From: Alkalihalobacillus trypoxylicola
Lineage (GTDB): Bacteria; Bacillota; Bacilli; Bacillales; Bacillaceae_D
NCBI RefSeq assembly: GCF_001590785.1
Contig: NZ_LTAO01000023.1
Span: 187,142 to 251,141 of the forward strand
Length of the DNA stretch: 64,000 bases
Reading direction: 5' to 3'
Numbering within the stretch: position 1 is the first letter of the stretch; every line of letters begins with the position of its first letter. The notes beneath the pieces are model-generated. The model did not search any database and had not been told where the DNA came from. It saw only the letters and a program-made list of their open reading frames with translations. The position numbers and the translations under genes were made by a program. This document shows positions 28,867 through 37,587 of this stretch, in pieces.

Positions 28867-29859
28867 TTAAAGAGCGCTTTTTCTTTTCACTAATTCCGCC
28901 CCTATATATATCGTTTTTACTATTTTACGTTTTTCTACTACTCTCTCTAGTAAAAGCTGAATGGCTACCTTACACAATTCCTTCGTGTCTATGTGGAAAG
29001 TTGTTAGTGGGGGTGAAACATATTTAGCAACGCTTATATTATTTATACTTATGACACTAACTCGACCTGGAATAGCTAAACCACTTTCGTTTAAAGCTTG
29101 AAGACAGCCGACTGCTATCGGATCTCCTGAAACAAAAAATGCCGTTGGTAGTTGTTCCCCTAAATTTTGAATCGCTTTCATGGTTTGTTGATAGCCATTC
29201 TCTACCGAGAAGCCACGGTGACAAAAAATATAATTTTCATTGAGCAATTCTTTCTCCTGCATATAAGTTCTAAATGTTTCTTCACGAATGTCCATCTCAT
29301 CGAGATCCGTATTTGGATTATGATAAGTCCCACCGATTAAACCAATTTTACTATGCCCTGTTTCCACCAGATAATCGACGGTTTCCTTTGTAATTTGAGC
29401 TAAATCAGGGCGTACAGAGTCGAAAGTTTTAGGGTCAGGAGTCGAATCAATAAAGACGCCTTTATTTGTCTTTTTCCTCAATGTATTTAGTTCTTTATCG
29501 GAGAAAATACCTACAGCAATAAAGCCTTCTATTTCATCAGGTATCGCTTCAATACCATCAGCAATTTTATAGGTTTTTATCTCGATATTATAAAGTTTTG
29601 CCAACTTTTCAATCTCTAACCTCATTGCTTTAAAATAGACATCTTCTAATTCTTCTTTATCTGTTAACCAGTATAAAAAAGCTATATTTTTCACAAGAAC
29701 TCTTACTGTTTTTTTGCGGTAAGATAGCTTTTCTGCTACTTCATATATTTTTTCTCTTGTTTCATCAGAAACAGAGAGCTTCTCATCATTATTAAGAACT
29801 CTTGAAACGGTCGTTATGGAAAAGCCCGCTTCTTCAGCTACTTTTTTAATCGTAGTCAT
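28867..29859 (-). CDS. ganR: LacI-family repressor GanR
   Basis: 330 residues. HTH TIKKVAEEAGFSITTVSRVLNNDEKLS (1-28) with hinge region after it, then a periplasmic-binding-protein-like effector domain (about 60-330; FVSGDPIAVGCLQALNESGLAIPG, SVISINNISVAKYVSPPLTTFHID). Upstream of and codirectional with ganSPQAB, the arrangement known for the galactan repressor. The palindrome AAGTAAAATATTTTACTT occurs before ganR and a variant before ganS, which suggests it represses both. Inducer probably galactobiose or a related oligosaccharide (family knowledge). Confidence 0.9.
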   Translation of the reverse strand: MTTIKKVAEEAGFSITTVSRVLNNDEKLSVSDETREKIYEVAEKLSYRKKTVRVLVKNIAFLYWLTDKEELEDVYFKAMRLEIEKLAKLYNIEIKTYKIADGIEAIPDEIEGFIAVGIFSDKELNTLRKKTNKGVFIDSTPDPKTFDSVRPDLAQITKETVDYLVETGHSKIGLIGGTYHNPNTDLDEMDIREETFRTYMQEKELLNENYIFCHRGFSVENGYQQTMKAIQNLGEQLPTAFFVSGDPIAVGCLQALNESGLAIPGRVSVISINNISVAKYVSPPLTTFHIDTKELCKVAIQLLLERVVEKRKIVKTIYIGAELVKRKSAL

Positions 29860-29912
29860 TCATAATCCTCCAATCACTTATATCTATATCACAAAATAGT
29901 ATGACAATATAA

Positions 29913-29930
29913 AAGTAAAATATTTTACTT
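29913..29930 (-). promoter_or_regulatory. Candidate GanR operator O1
   Basis: AAGTAAAATATTTTACTT is an 18-base perfect palindrome about 55 bases before ganR, close to a TTGACT -35-like element at about 29960. A 16 of 18 match exists before ganS. Confidence 0.7.
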
Positions 29931-30454
29931 AATATTTACTTATAAAAAAGAAAAAGTCAAGTTGAATTCTCTTATAAAACAAAGAGAGAACTAGTCTACT
30001 CTTACCCTCTTACCTTCTCTCTAATTTTAACTCGTTTTTACCAGTCTTTTATATTCTATCTTTTTCTCTTCCTTCTTTCACTAAAGAAATACAAACGAAG
30101 CTATTTACATATTAATTTGCTCATGCTACAATGCTCAAAATCTTTCTAGAAAAATGATAACATCAACTCTCTTATATTCAAAAAAAGGCATATTGACCAA
30201 TGATTTCAGTTCTAGCCTTAAGATTTAGATTTTATGCGTACTTAAATTTACGATTAAGTCTAGAAGAAAAGCATCTCTCGCGGACAGATTCATATATTTA
30301 ATGAATGGAAATATCTTTTTTTATAGAGAGCTTACTTTATACGTTCAAGGTTATTATTTTCACATTTTTTCTTTTGAGTACTAAACATAAATCATTTTCC
30401 ATTTTATTGTAATGACTCAGGTAACTTCTATTAATATCAAGCAAAATCGGAGGG
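29931..30454. other. Intergenic region, no gene recognised
   Basis: AT-rich gap between divergent ganR and the phosphatase gene. I see no open frame with an RBS, no repeat of family A or B and no clear structured RNA. A weak CTCT-rich stretch at 29990-30020 has no obvious role. Confidence 0.5.
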
Positions 30455-30460
30455 ATGATG

Positions 30461-31042
30461 ATGACGAAAATTTGCCTAGTTCGACACGGAGAAACAGATT
30501 GGAATGTTCAAGGTAGATTACAAGGTAAAACCGATATTCAATTAAACGAGACTGGCATTCAGCAAGCCAAGCTATGCGCTCATTATTTTCATTCATCAAA
30601 TTGGGATTTGATCGTTACTAGCCCTTTAATTAGAGCAAAAAAGACAGCAGAAATTATTAATGAACCTTTGCAGTTGTCAATGATTGTCTTGGATTATTTT
30701 ACGGAAAAAGGATTTGGTCATGCTGAGGGCTTGACTATAGAAGAAAAAAGAGAACAATTCCCTACCAATGAAATACCAAATATGGAGAGTCCCGAATTGT
30801 TGAGGAAACGCCTTAAACAAGGAATTGAAATCATTCAAAAGAATTATAGTGAGCAGAACATCATATTAGTGGCTCACGGAGCTGTCATAAACGCTCTTTT
30901 AGCTATCTTTTCAGAAAACATTATCGGTACTGGAAAAACAAGTCTGGCTAACGCTTCTTTAAGTACGATTCTTTATTCAGAGAACAAATGGAATATAGAG
31001 GATTTCAACCAGATTAGTCATTTAAATGAAAAAATCCACTAA
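30461..31042 (+). CDS. Histidine phosphatase (phosphoglycerate-mutase-like)
   Basis: 193 residues from the third of three consecutive ATGs (30461), which has the best spacing to GGAGGG. The catalytic RHG motif is LVRHGETDWN, with DIQLNETGIQQA, TSPLIRAKKTAEII and the second His in LVAHGAVINALL. Cofactor-independent members of this branch are broad phosphatases of small phosphorylated metabolites, for example CobC- or PhoE-like. Substrate unknown. Its 3' end carries the region upstream of the next GNAT gene, so the two are probably cotranscribed. Confidence 0.9.
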   Translation: MTKICLVRHGETDWNVQGRLQGKTDIQLNETGIQQAKLCAHYFHSSNWDLIVTSPLIRAKKTAEIINEPLQLSMIVLDYFTEKGFGHAEGLTIEEKREQFPTNEIPNMESPELLRKRLKQGIEIIQKNYSEQNIILVAHGAVINALLAIFSENIIGTGKTSLANASLSTILYSENKWNIEDFNQISHLNEKIH

Positions 31043-31058
31043 GGAGTTACTTATACTC

Positions 31059-31469
31059 ATGCAAATTACTTATACCTCAAATATACCGAGCAAAGATGCT
31101 TTTCATTACTTATACGATACAACTGGTTGGAATTTGAATCAAAGTTACACAGCCGATCAACTTCATCTAGCTATTCATAACAGTTGGTATACGGTCTCTG
31201 CCTATGACCAAAATGAACTTATTGGTTTTGGTAGAATGATTTCCGATGGTATTTATCAAACCTTTATTTGTGATATGATTGTCCACCCTGATTATCAAAG
31301 CAAAGGAATTGGCTCACATATATTAGAGCAATTACTTCAGAAATGCAAAAGCTCAAACATAAAATGGATTCAATTATCCTCAGCAAAAGGGAAGGCTCCA
31401 TTTTATGAAAAATTCGGGTTTACGAAACGTTCCAGTGATGCTCCAGGAATGTATAGGCTGGACATGTGA
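31059..31469 (+). CDS. GNAT-family N-acetyltransferase
   Basis: 136 residues from ATG 31059, after AAGGAG at 31041-31046. An in-frame ATG at 31026 lies inside the phosphatase gene and before this RBS. Motif A is DMIVHPDYQSKGIGSHIL (acetyl-CoA loop Q-S-K-G-I-G), motif B IQLSSAKGKAPFYEKFGF. Resembles YitH/YkwB-like small acetyltransferases. Substrate not deducible. Confidence 0.85.
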   Translation: MQITYTSNIPSKDAFHYLYDTTGWNLNQSYTADQLHLAIHNSWYTVSAYDQNELIGFGRMISDGIYQTFICDMIVHPDYQSKGIGSHILEQLLQKCKSSNIKWIQLSSAKGKAPFYEKFGFTKRSSDAPGMYRLDM

Positions 31470-31568
31470 TTTCAGCGAATTAAATGGAAATTATTCACAA
31501 AAAGTTAACCAATTCACTATCAATCCTTCTCCCTCTATTAATATAATTAAAACAAGGAGGGATATACG

Positions 31569-32153
31569 ATGAAAAGGTTCGCTCTTACTTTATGCACTTT
31601 CTTTTTATTAATTGGTTGTGAAAGTCCTCAGTCTGCAGTAACCGATACTGAAACAAGTACAGAGGTGTCCATTTATAATCAAACCGTTTCATCTGACCTA
31701 CACGCCATCCACTATCTTAGCGATAACATGGATAGAGGTAATCATGAGTATTTTGACAGCACTTTAATTGTAGAGCCACGTATTAATGAAAATGAATTAA
31801 ACCGAGGAACCATCGTATTCGTAGATGAAGAAATATCTAGAATTATCGGCTTACCTAATGAGAGCGTAAAGATTGATAACGGGAAGGTTTTGATTGACGG
31901 TGTTCAATTAGATACCTTTTATGGTAAAGCCCACCGTTTAGGAATGAGCAATAAGGAAGATTATCTTTCTTTTTTAAAAGACAATAATGCGGAAACACAT
32001 AACCGTTCAGAATCTGTATTTAACTATTCTAGAGATGAAACAAACCTTGGTGAGTATGAATATTTTCTAATGTCCGATGATTGGTTAAGAGGAAATATAA
32101 AAGAAATAAACTACAATCAGATTGATGGTATTGTACTCGGCATTTTAGAATAA
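31569..32153 (+). CDS. Lipoprotein with a signal-peptidase-I-like fold lacking the catalytic dyad
   Basis: 194 residues. A short signal with lipobox LLIGC (Cys17) anchors it to the outer membrane face. From about residue 65 the pattern IVEPRINENELNRGTIVFVDEEISRIIGLPNESVKIDNGKVLIDG, and later YFLMSDD, follows signal peptidase I (S26). However, the S-M-x-P nucleophile position reads IVEP, and the lysine of the family's K-R-(V/I)-I-G-L-P is serine (SRIIGLP). It is therefore probably not a protease. Function unknown. AAGGAGGG precedes the start. Monocistronic. Confidence 0.75.
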   Translation: MKRFALTLCTFFLLIGCESPQSAVTDTETSTEVSIYNQTVSSDLHAIHYLSDNMDRGNHEYFDSTLIVEPRINENELNRGTIVFVDEEISRIIGLPNESVKIDNGKVLIDGVQLDTFYGKAHRLGMSNKEDYLSFLKDNNAETHNRSESVFNYSRDETNLGEYEYFLMSDDWLRGNIKEINYNQIDGIVLGILE

Positions 32154-32170
32154 TAGCTGCATACTATAGC

Positions 32171-32479
32171 GGATGAGACAATACTCATGAAAGAATGTTA
32201 CCTCACATGTTAGGTGCCCGTCTGATCGCTCCCCCAAGAAACTTCACCGGTGAGGTGCTGCGGAACTATCTTTCTTAAAAGTATATTTCCCACTGGAGTC
32301 TCCGTGCCTTGCGTCCGCTAGCTTGCGCCTTTCACCGGGAATCTGCCCTTTCAAAAAAAAACCTCCTTTTTCAAAGTAAGGAGGATTCATGGTTCGTTCT
32401 TGATGTTTGCATCCATTAAACATCGTTTCAATTTTCTCTCATGTGGTGATTTTAAAACAGGTTTTGTTCCGGCCTCATT
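32171..32479 (-). repeat. Family B repeat, copy B3
   Basis: Inverted copy between convergent genes. Terminator hairpin at 32359-32386 (CCTCCTT/AAGGAGG plus eight Ts on the minus strand), conserved TTCCCACTGGAGTCTCCGTG and TGCGTCCGCTAGC blocks, ends GATGAGACAATACTC and CCGGCCTCAT. It differs from other copies by the insertion-like block GATCGCTCCCCCAAG. Confidence 0.8.
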
Positions 32480-32556
32480 TGAATTTTTTTGTCGCCACCC
32501 CAGAAGTGTCTTAGACTATGACACTCCTAAATCATACATTTACCCCGCACCATTTT

Positions 32557-33165
32557 TTATAAATCGATATCTTTGTTATTCCTTGACTTAGAACTTCGCC
32601 AAATCTTTTTTTCTAGATTCTCGTAATAAGTCAACGATTTTTGAATCAAGAACGATTTAGGAACTACATAATAAAAAATAAGAGCATAGATGATAGCAAT
32701 AGTAGCCCCCACGATAACATCAAATGGATAATGAACGCCTACCCCTATTCTAGAGGCGCCACCCAAAACAGCCAAAACTAGCCAGAAAACATTCCTTTTG
32801 TGAAACAGCCAGAAGCTTACACAAAAAGAGAAAAACAAAATAGTATGGTCGCTAGGAAAGGAGTTATTGGCTCTCTTTTCAATCAATTGATTCACATTTT
32901 CCATTTCAATAAAAGGCTGATAATTAAAATGAAAAAAACCAACCAAATGTCCTGTCACATAGGCAAATAAAAAGGCTAAAACACCCACTATCACTTTTTT
33001 TCTTCCTTCTGATGTTCTCTTAAACCAAAGAAATATAACAAAAAGTGCTAAAAATAGCACCGTGTACTCTGCAAAGAAAACAAATATGTTATTTAAGAAA
33101 GGATATTCAATTCCTAAATGATTAATATAACGAAACCAAGATTCATTTATTTCTCTCATGTTCAC
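32557..33165 (-). CDS. PAP2-family phosphatase, BcrC-like undecaprenyl pyrophosphatase
   Basis: 202 residues, about six transmembrane helices. Acid phosphatase motifs: C1 around KRANNS, C2 FPSDHT and C3 SRIGVGVHYPFDV with the catalytic His and Asp. The size and motifs match BcrC-type enzymes, which recycle undecaprenyl pyrophosphate for cell-wall synthesis and confer bacitracin tolerance. The specific substrate is inferred. The start at 33165 lacks a strong RBS; ATG at 33159 is an alternative. Confidence 0.85.
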   Translation of the reverse strand: MNMREINESWFRYINHLGIEYPFLNNIFVFFAEYTVLFLALFVIFLWFKRTSEGRKKVIVGVLAFLFAYVTGHLVGFFHFNYQPFIEMENVNQLIEKRANNSFPSDHTILFFSFCVSFWLFHKRNVFWLVLAVLGGASRIGVGVHYPFDVIVGATIAIIYALIFYYVVPKSFLIQKSLTYYENLEKKIWRSSKSRNNKDIDL

Positions 33166-33347
33166 AACCTACTTTTTTCTAATCTATTGAAATCATTGTC
33201 AATTAAGATATTGAATGATTCTATCATAGCTGTGAAACTTTAGAAAGTTGGCTTGCCTTCATTTTGTTCTTTTCAATCGGTCTCATTTAAAAGAAACTCT
33301 TGTTGGATCAGTATTTACTTTTTAATTAAGAAAGATTATAAAAAATG

Positions 33348-33791
33348 CTATAATTCATTCCTTATTTGCTGAAGATGATGAGAGTCATGCTTTATAAAAA
33401 TTTTGGTGAAGCTTTCATTGGAAAATTCTCGTTTTCCCGTACCGATTTTAAAAGTAGCTTTCGGCTCCATTTTTTGGAGCTCGTCTACCAATCGTTGTCT
33501 CGTCTCTATAAACAAATCAATAATCTCATAAACAGACTTCCCTTTTAACTCTGAAATGACTTTTTTATTATGAGTATCATGATCAGGAAAAGCTGGAAGG
33601 GTTGCACGATCATCCATTAGTGGCACCATTTCTTGTAAATTAAATCGATCCCAACCATATAAGTGGGCGATAATCTCACGAATCGACCATTTATCCTTCT
33701 GTACGGTCTGTATTAACAAATGTACATCCTCATTTTTTAATGAACGAATGTCGTCTGTCATTTCTGAAAAGCTTTGGAATGTTTTATTCAT
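33348..33791 (-). CDS. DinB/DfsB-family four-helix-bundle protein
   Basis: 147 residues, helical. WSIREIIAHLYGWDRFN and the C-terminal FIKHDSHHLQQI provide the metal-binding His residues of the DinB superfamily. The N-terminal part resembles the ClbS/DfsB subgroup. Members are metal-dependent transferases (bacillithiol, mycothiol) or protective proteins. Function here unknown. A strong RBS (GGAGGAG) lies before ATG 33791. Confidence 0.8.
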   Translation of the reverse strand: MNKTFQSFSEMTDDIRSLKNEDVHLLIQTVQKDKWSIREIIAHLYGWDRFNLQEMVPLMDDRATLPAFPDHDTHNKKVISELKGKSVYEIIDLFIETRQRLVDELQKMEPKATFKIGTGKREFSNESFTKIFIKHDSHHLQQIRNEL

Positions 33792-33873
33792 ATTTCTCCT
33801 CCTCTATTTATGAACTATAAGTAAAGTATAACGGATTTACTACAGATTCCGTAGGCTTTATAAATAAAAACAA

Positions 33874-33904
33874 GATGCCTCTTATAAAATTTCATAAGAG
33901 GCAC
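33874..33904 (-). terminator. Terminator after the 59-residue gene
   Basis: GTGCCTCTTAT/ATAAGAGGCAT stem followed on the minus strand by CTTGTTTTTATTT. Confidence 0.75.
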
Positions 33905-33949
33905 CTACTCAAAAATCAAACTTAGGAATATTTATTTAACTTCAAAGCT

Positions 33950-34129
33950 TTAATGAATGGTTTTACGTTGTCTCTCTTCTCTATCCGCATCTAATGCAAG
34001 TTCGATTAAGGAGATTTGCTCATCAATTGCTTCTGCTGGGAAGTTACCATCATCTTCATTCTCATTTTTTAACTTTTCCAACATCAGCTTATCTCTTACA
34101 AGAAGAAATATTTCTTCATGATGTAACAT
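33950..34129 (-). CDS. Small acidic hypothetical protein, 59 residues
   Basis: Begins MLHHEEIFLLVRDKLMLEKL and ends in a helix IDEQISLIELALDADREER. Strongly charged and helical, with no membrane segment or cysteine. AAGGGAG lies 10 bases before ATG and a terminator follows the stop, so it is a complete monocistronic gene. No family recognised. It could be a small regulatory or adaptor protein (speculative). Confidence 0.7.
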   Translation of the reverse strand: MLHHEEIFLLVRDKLMLEKLKNENEDDGNFPAEAIDEQISLIELALDADREERQRKTIH

Positions 34130-34488
34130 AATATAGCGCTCCCTTAATGATTACGTCCTACTAAAATTATGCCCCATACATAAGGAAAATAAACCTCGTC
34201 TAGTAAATTAAGGAAAGATACTCACAAAGACTTACGACTATATAAACCGAATGACTCAAAAATCTAATGATCCATAACAGGGAAAGAAGCAGAAAAAACA
34301 AAAACCATCAAAAGGACCGGTTCCTTTCGATGGCATGATTTAAAAGTATCAATTTTACAAATTATGTCATTTGTTTTTTTGGCATGACTGTATTATCAGC
34401 TTAGCAAAATTTTAATAAAAAGTCTATTAATTTTTTTTATTTTACTAGAAAATAAAGTGAGGCAACTAACTTGAAGGAGGCTGTCATT
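34130..34488. other. Intergenic region between divergent small gene and helD-like gene
   Basis: Contains promoters in both directions and a CCATCAAAAGGA/TCCTTTCGATGG hairpin at 34305-34336 that is neither followed by a good T-run nor next to a gene end. No further gene seen. Confidence 0.5.
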
Positions 34489-36549
34489 ATGACCTTTAAA
34501 TACGAGGAGAAAATTCTTAATCAAATACAGGACAAATTAATGGTTCAATATGAAGCAGTTAAAAACAAACCTATCTATTATGGAGATGATTTTAATTTAC
34601 AAGTATTAGAAGACAATCGTAAAAAAAGAGAACATTATTTACAGAAAGCATTAGAAGAACCTTATTTTGGTCGTTTTGACTTTCAAAATTTCGAACAAGA
34701 ATCTAATAAAGAGACCTATTATATCGGTAAACAAGGAATAAATGATGAGCAAACCGGTCATCTATTAATCACTGATTGGAGAGCACCTATCGCAAGCTTA
34801 TTTTATGCTTTTTCCGGCAGCGAGGAAGATGTATATTATCAATCACCAGATGGTTTGGTCGAAGGGGAAATTCATTTAAAAAGGAACCTTATCATTCGCA
34901 ATTCAGAGCTTACTCGTTCCGTTGATAGCTTTGTTAAAGGACAGACACTGAAAAGTGGAGGAGATGAATTTTTATTATATAAGCTAGGAGAACAGAAAGA
35001 TAACCGTTTAAGAGATATTGTCGCGACGATACAAGGTGAACAAAACAATATTATACGGCACCCTCCTCACCAAGCTGTTCTTATACAAGGTGTTGCCGGA
35101 AGTGGAAAAACAACCGTTGCGCTTCATCGTTTAGCTTATCTTCTCTACGAATATCGCGAAACATTAAAAGCGAATCGAATGATTATCTTCGCTCCTAACG
35201 CTGTTTTTCTAGATTATATATCGCAAGTATTACCCGAATTAGGCGTAGGAGATATTAAACAAACGACTTTTGCTGATTGGGCTTTAGAAACCCTACAGGA
35301 TCCGAAGCTTAATATCATCCCTCTCGCTCAGAAAAGAAAGCCTTTTTTTGAAATGAATGAAGAAACGAAGGAGGTTTCTTCTTTCGAGACTGACAAAAAA
35401 TCTCCTCATTTTAAAAAGCAAATTGAAGATGCTCTTGATTTATTAGAGAAGCGTTGGATACCTACTGAAGATTTTGAAGCTTGGCCCGGAGCTGTCTTTC
35501 CCATTACTCAACTAATGTATTGGTTTGAGCATGACTTCCAAAAAGATTCTGTTCTTACAAAATATGAACGAACAAAATCAAGATTAAAAAGATGGATCGA
35601 AATTGAAGTAAAACAGTTTTCAGATAAAAAAGAACAGCAACAAGCTAAAAAAGATGCTATGCAAAGGCTGAGAAGCTACCTTAGAAAATGGAAAAAAGAA
35701 ACTCCTTATCATTTGTATGTTCAAATTTTAAAGAATTTAAAATTTGAAAAAGCCATCCCTGAAAAGAATCAATTAGATATAGAGGACTTAGCCCCTTTAA
35801 TACACATTCAGCTTTATTGGTATGGGATAGATAAGACTAAGAAATTTGACCATGTTGTGATTGATGAAGCGCAAGATTTTTCCTATTATCAATTATCGTT
35901 ATTAAAGAGCTTAACCCGTGGTCACTCTTTTACAATATTAGGAGATTTAGCTCAAGGTATTCATAGTAATGAAGGAATCGAGCATTGGGATGAGTTCATC
36001 TCGTTATGGCAAGCCCATCAATGTGCGTACTTTGAAATAACTAAAAGTTATCGCTCAACTTATGAAATTATCGAATTCTCAAATCGAATTCTAACCCATT
36101 TAGAGAAAAAGCCATCCTTTGCAGAACCGGTTTTTAGGAGTGGTGAGCCTGTTCAACTAAATCATTTAAAAAACGAGGACTCCATAAATGCTATCAAGAA
36201 CTGGATTAAAACGATGCAATCAAAAGAAATGAGAACAATGGCTATTATTTCACGAACACAGTCTGATAGTGAAAAATATTACGAACAGCTTAAACATCTA
36301 TTTCCTAAATCAGCTTTACTTGGCACAGATGATTCTCAATATAACGGAGGCATTTCGTTTCTACCAGTTTATGTTTCCAAAGGCCTTGAGTTTGATGCCG
36401 TTTTAATTGTGGATGCCGATCAAAAAAATTACCCCTTAAATCCACTTTCTACAAAATTATTATACGTAGCATGTACACGAGCTCTTCATCATCTAACGAT
36501 TATCCATCAGGACAATCCTAGTTTTATTCTTAACGATGAAGACTGCTAA
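34489..36549 (+). CDS. helD: HelD-like RNA polymerase recycling helicase
   Basis: 686 residues from ATG 34489. The upstream TTG at 34471 is rejected because AAGGAGG lies inside that extension. SF1 UvrD-type motor: Walker A GVAGSGKTTVALHR near residue 200, Walker B VIDEAQDF, motif III ILGDLAQGIH, C-terminal VYVSKGLEFDAVLIVDAD and LYVACTRALHH. The long N-terminal helical arm precedes the first motor domain, as in HelD, which removes stalled RNA polymerase from DNA. It is about 90 residues shorter than the B. subtilis protein (774), so it may be the short HelD class or a paralog. Monocistronic. Confidence 0.85.
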   Translation: MTFKYEEKILNQIQDKLMVQYEAVKNKPIYYGDDFNLQVLEDNRKKREHYLQKALEEPYFGRFDFQNFEQESNKETYYIGKQGINDEQTGHLLITDWRAPIASLFYAFSGSEEDVYYQSPDGLVEGEIHLKRNLIIRNSELTRSVDSFVKGQTLKSGGDEFLLYKLGEQKDNRLRDIVATIQGEQNNIIRHPPHQAVLIQGVAGSGKTTVALHRLAYLLYEYRETLKANRMIIFAPNAVFLDYISQVLPELGVGDIKQTTFADWALETLQDPKLNIIPLAQKRKPFFEMNEETKEVSSFETDKKSPHFKKQIEDALDLLEKRWIPTEDFEAWPGAVFPITQLMYWFEHDFQKDSVLTKYERTKSRLKRWIEIEVKQFSDKKEQQQAKKDAMQRLRSYLRKWKKETPYHLYVQILKNLKFEKAIPEKNQLDIEDLAPLIHIQLYWYGIDKTKKFDHVVIDEAQDFSYYQLSLLKSLTRGHSFTILGDLAQGIHSNEGIEHWDEFISLWQAHQCAYFEITKSYRSTYEIIEFSNRILTHLEKKPSFAEPVFRSGEPVQLNHLKNEDSINAIKNWIKTMQSKEMRTMAIISRTQSDSEKYYEQLKHLFPKSALLGTDDSQYNGGISFLPVYVSKGLEFDAVLIVDADQKNYPLNPLSTKLLYVACTRALHHLTIIHQDNPSFILNDEDC

Positions 36550-36618
36550 TTTAATACGGTCCAAAACAATAAAAATCTCTTTCTTAAAAACTGATAATTA
36601 CAAACTTTGTCGAATGAA

Positions 36619-36667
36619 TTGACATTTTCTGTTCACATTTTTATAGTAGGTATAGTACTAACTACTA
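36619..36667 (+). promoter_or_regulatory. trmB promoter with palindromic operator
   Basis: TTGACA at 36619-36624, 17-base spacer, TATAGT at 36642-36647. A 24-base palindromic region at 36644-36667 has arms TAGTAG and CTACTA around AGTACT and overlaps the -10. ACTAACTACT from its right half recurs at 37542-37551, before azlC. Suggests autoregulation and control of azlCD. Confidence 0.65.
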
Positions 36668-36685
36668 ATAGGAAATGAGGACATT

Positions 36686-37498
36686 ATGGAGGAAGTATAT
36701 AAAGAATTACAAAAGCTCGGTTTTTCTAAATATGAATGCAAAGCATACATTAGTTTATTAAGACACTCCCCCATTACAGGGTATGAAATTAGTAAACGCT
36801 CCGGTGTTCCTCGTTCTATGATATATGAAGTAGTAGGAAAGCTTGTTGATAAAGGCGCTGTCTATACGGTTCCTTCTGATCCAGTAACCTACGCACCCTT
36901 ACCTGCTAAAGAATTGCTAAGCCGTCTAAGACAGAATTTCGAGGATTCTTTTGATTTTTTAGAGAATAAATTAGCTTCCTTAGAATCTGAACAAGAGGTT
37001 GATGTGATTCGTCGTATTAGCACAGATGAACATGTATTAGCTGAAATGCTCGATATGGTGACTAAGGCGAAGAATGAACTGTGGCTCTCCATCTGGAGTC
37101 CGCAAGTTTCTAGTATTATAGAGGACGTCAGGGCGCGCATTAATCAGGATCATCTTGAGGTTTACTCACTTATTTTTGGTGCCCCTGATACAGAGATTGG
37201 TGTTACGACCCACCATGATTATATGGAACCTAAAATTGCAGAGGAAAGAATGAGTGGACGACTCACGATTATTGCTCGTGATTTAGAGGAAGTATTAATT
37301 GCAAACTTTGCCCCTGATACTAGTGCTTGGGCTATCAAAACAAAGGATCCTGCTTTAATTTTAGTCGCCATGGAATATATTCGCCACGACATGATGTATT
37401 CTCGCTTAACAGAGACTGTGGGCCCTGAAAAGGCTGCTAGTCTTTGGAAGGACAATGCGGATTTATACCATGTTGTGACGGGCAAACGGTTCATCTAA
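36686..37498 (+). CDS. TrmB-family transcriptional regulator
   Basis: 270 residues. N-terminal winged helix LQKLGFSKYECKAYISLLRHSPITGYEISKRSGVPRSMIYEVVGKLVDKGAV (5-60), then a coiled coil about 75-95 and a C-terminal effector domain (IIEDVRARINQDHLEVYSLIFG...). TrmB proteins often sense sugars, but many bacterial ones regulate adjacent transporters. The next two genes are azlC and azlD, placing this regulator where Bacillus subtilis has the Lrp-like AzlB. Effector unknown; a branched-chain amino acid is a possible inference from context. Confidence 0.85.
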   Translation: MEEVYKELQKLGFSKYECKAYISLLRHSPITGYEISKRSGVPRSMIYEVVGKLVDKGAVYTVPSDPVTYAPLPAKELLSRLRQNFEDSFDFLENKLASLESEQEVDVIRRISTDEHVLAEMLDMVTKAKNELWLSIWSPQVSSIIEDVRARINQDHLEVYSLIFGAPDTEIGVTTHHDYMEPKIAEERMSGRLTIIARDLEEVLIANFAPDTSAWAIKTKDPALILVAMEYIRHDMMYSRLTETVGPEKAASLWKDNADLYHVVTGKRFI

Positions 37499-37513
37499 TT
37501 GTGAACCGTCTTT
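37486..37513 (+). terminator. Hairpin between trmB and azlC
   Basis: ACGGTTCA/TGAACCGT with CTTTTCTT behind it, overlapping the trmB stop. Probably a partial terminator. Confidence 0.6.
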
Positions 37514-37587
37514 TCTTAGCAAAAAACCTAGACGTTATTACACTAACTACTTAAGATTTTAATAAAGAGGCAAAGGAGTTTTGAAGC

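Noticed and set aside
34305-34336. Hairpin CCATCAAAAGGA/TCCTTTCGATGG as a riboswitch or terminator
   Set aside because: No T-run, no adjacent gene end and no known aptamer motif. Kept only as part of the intergenic note.
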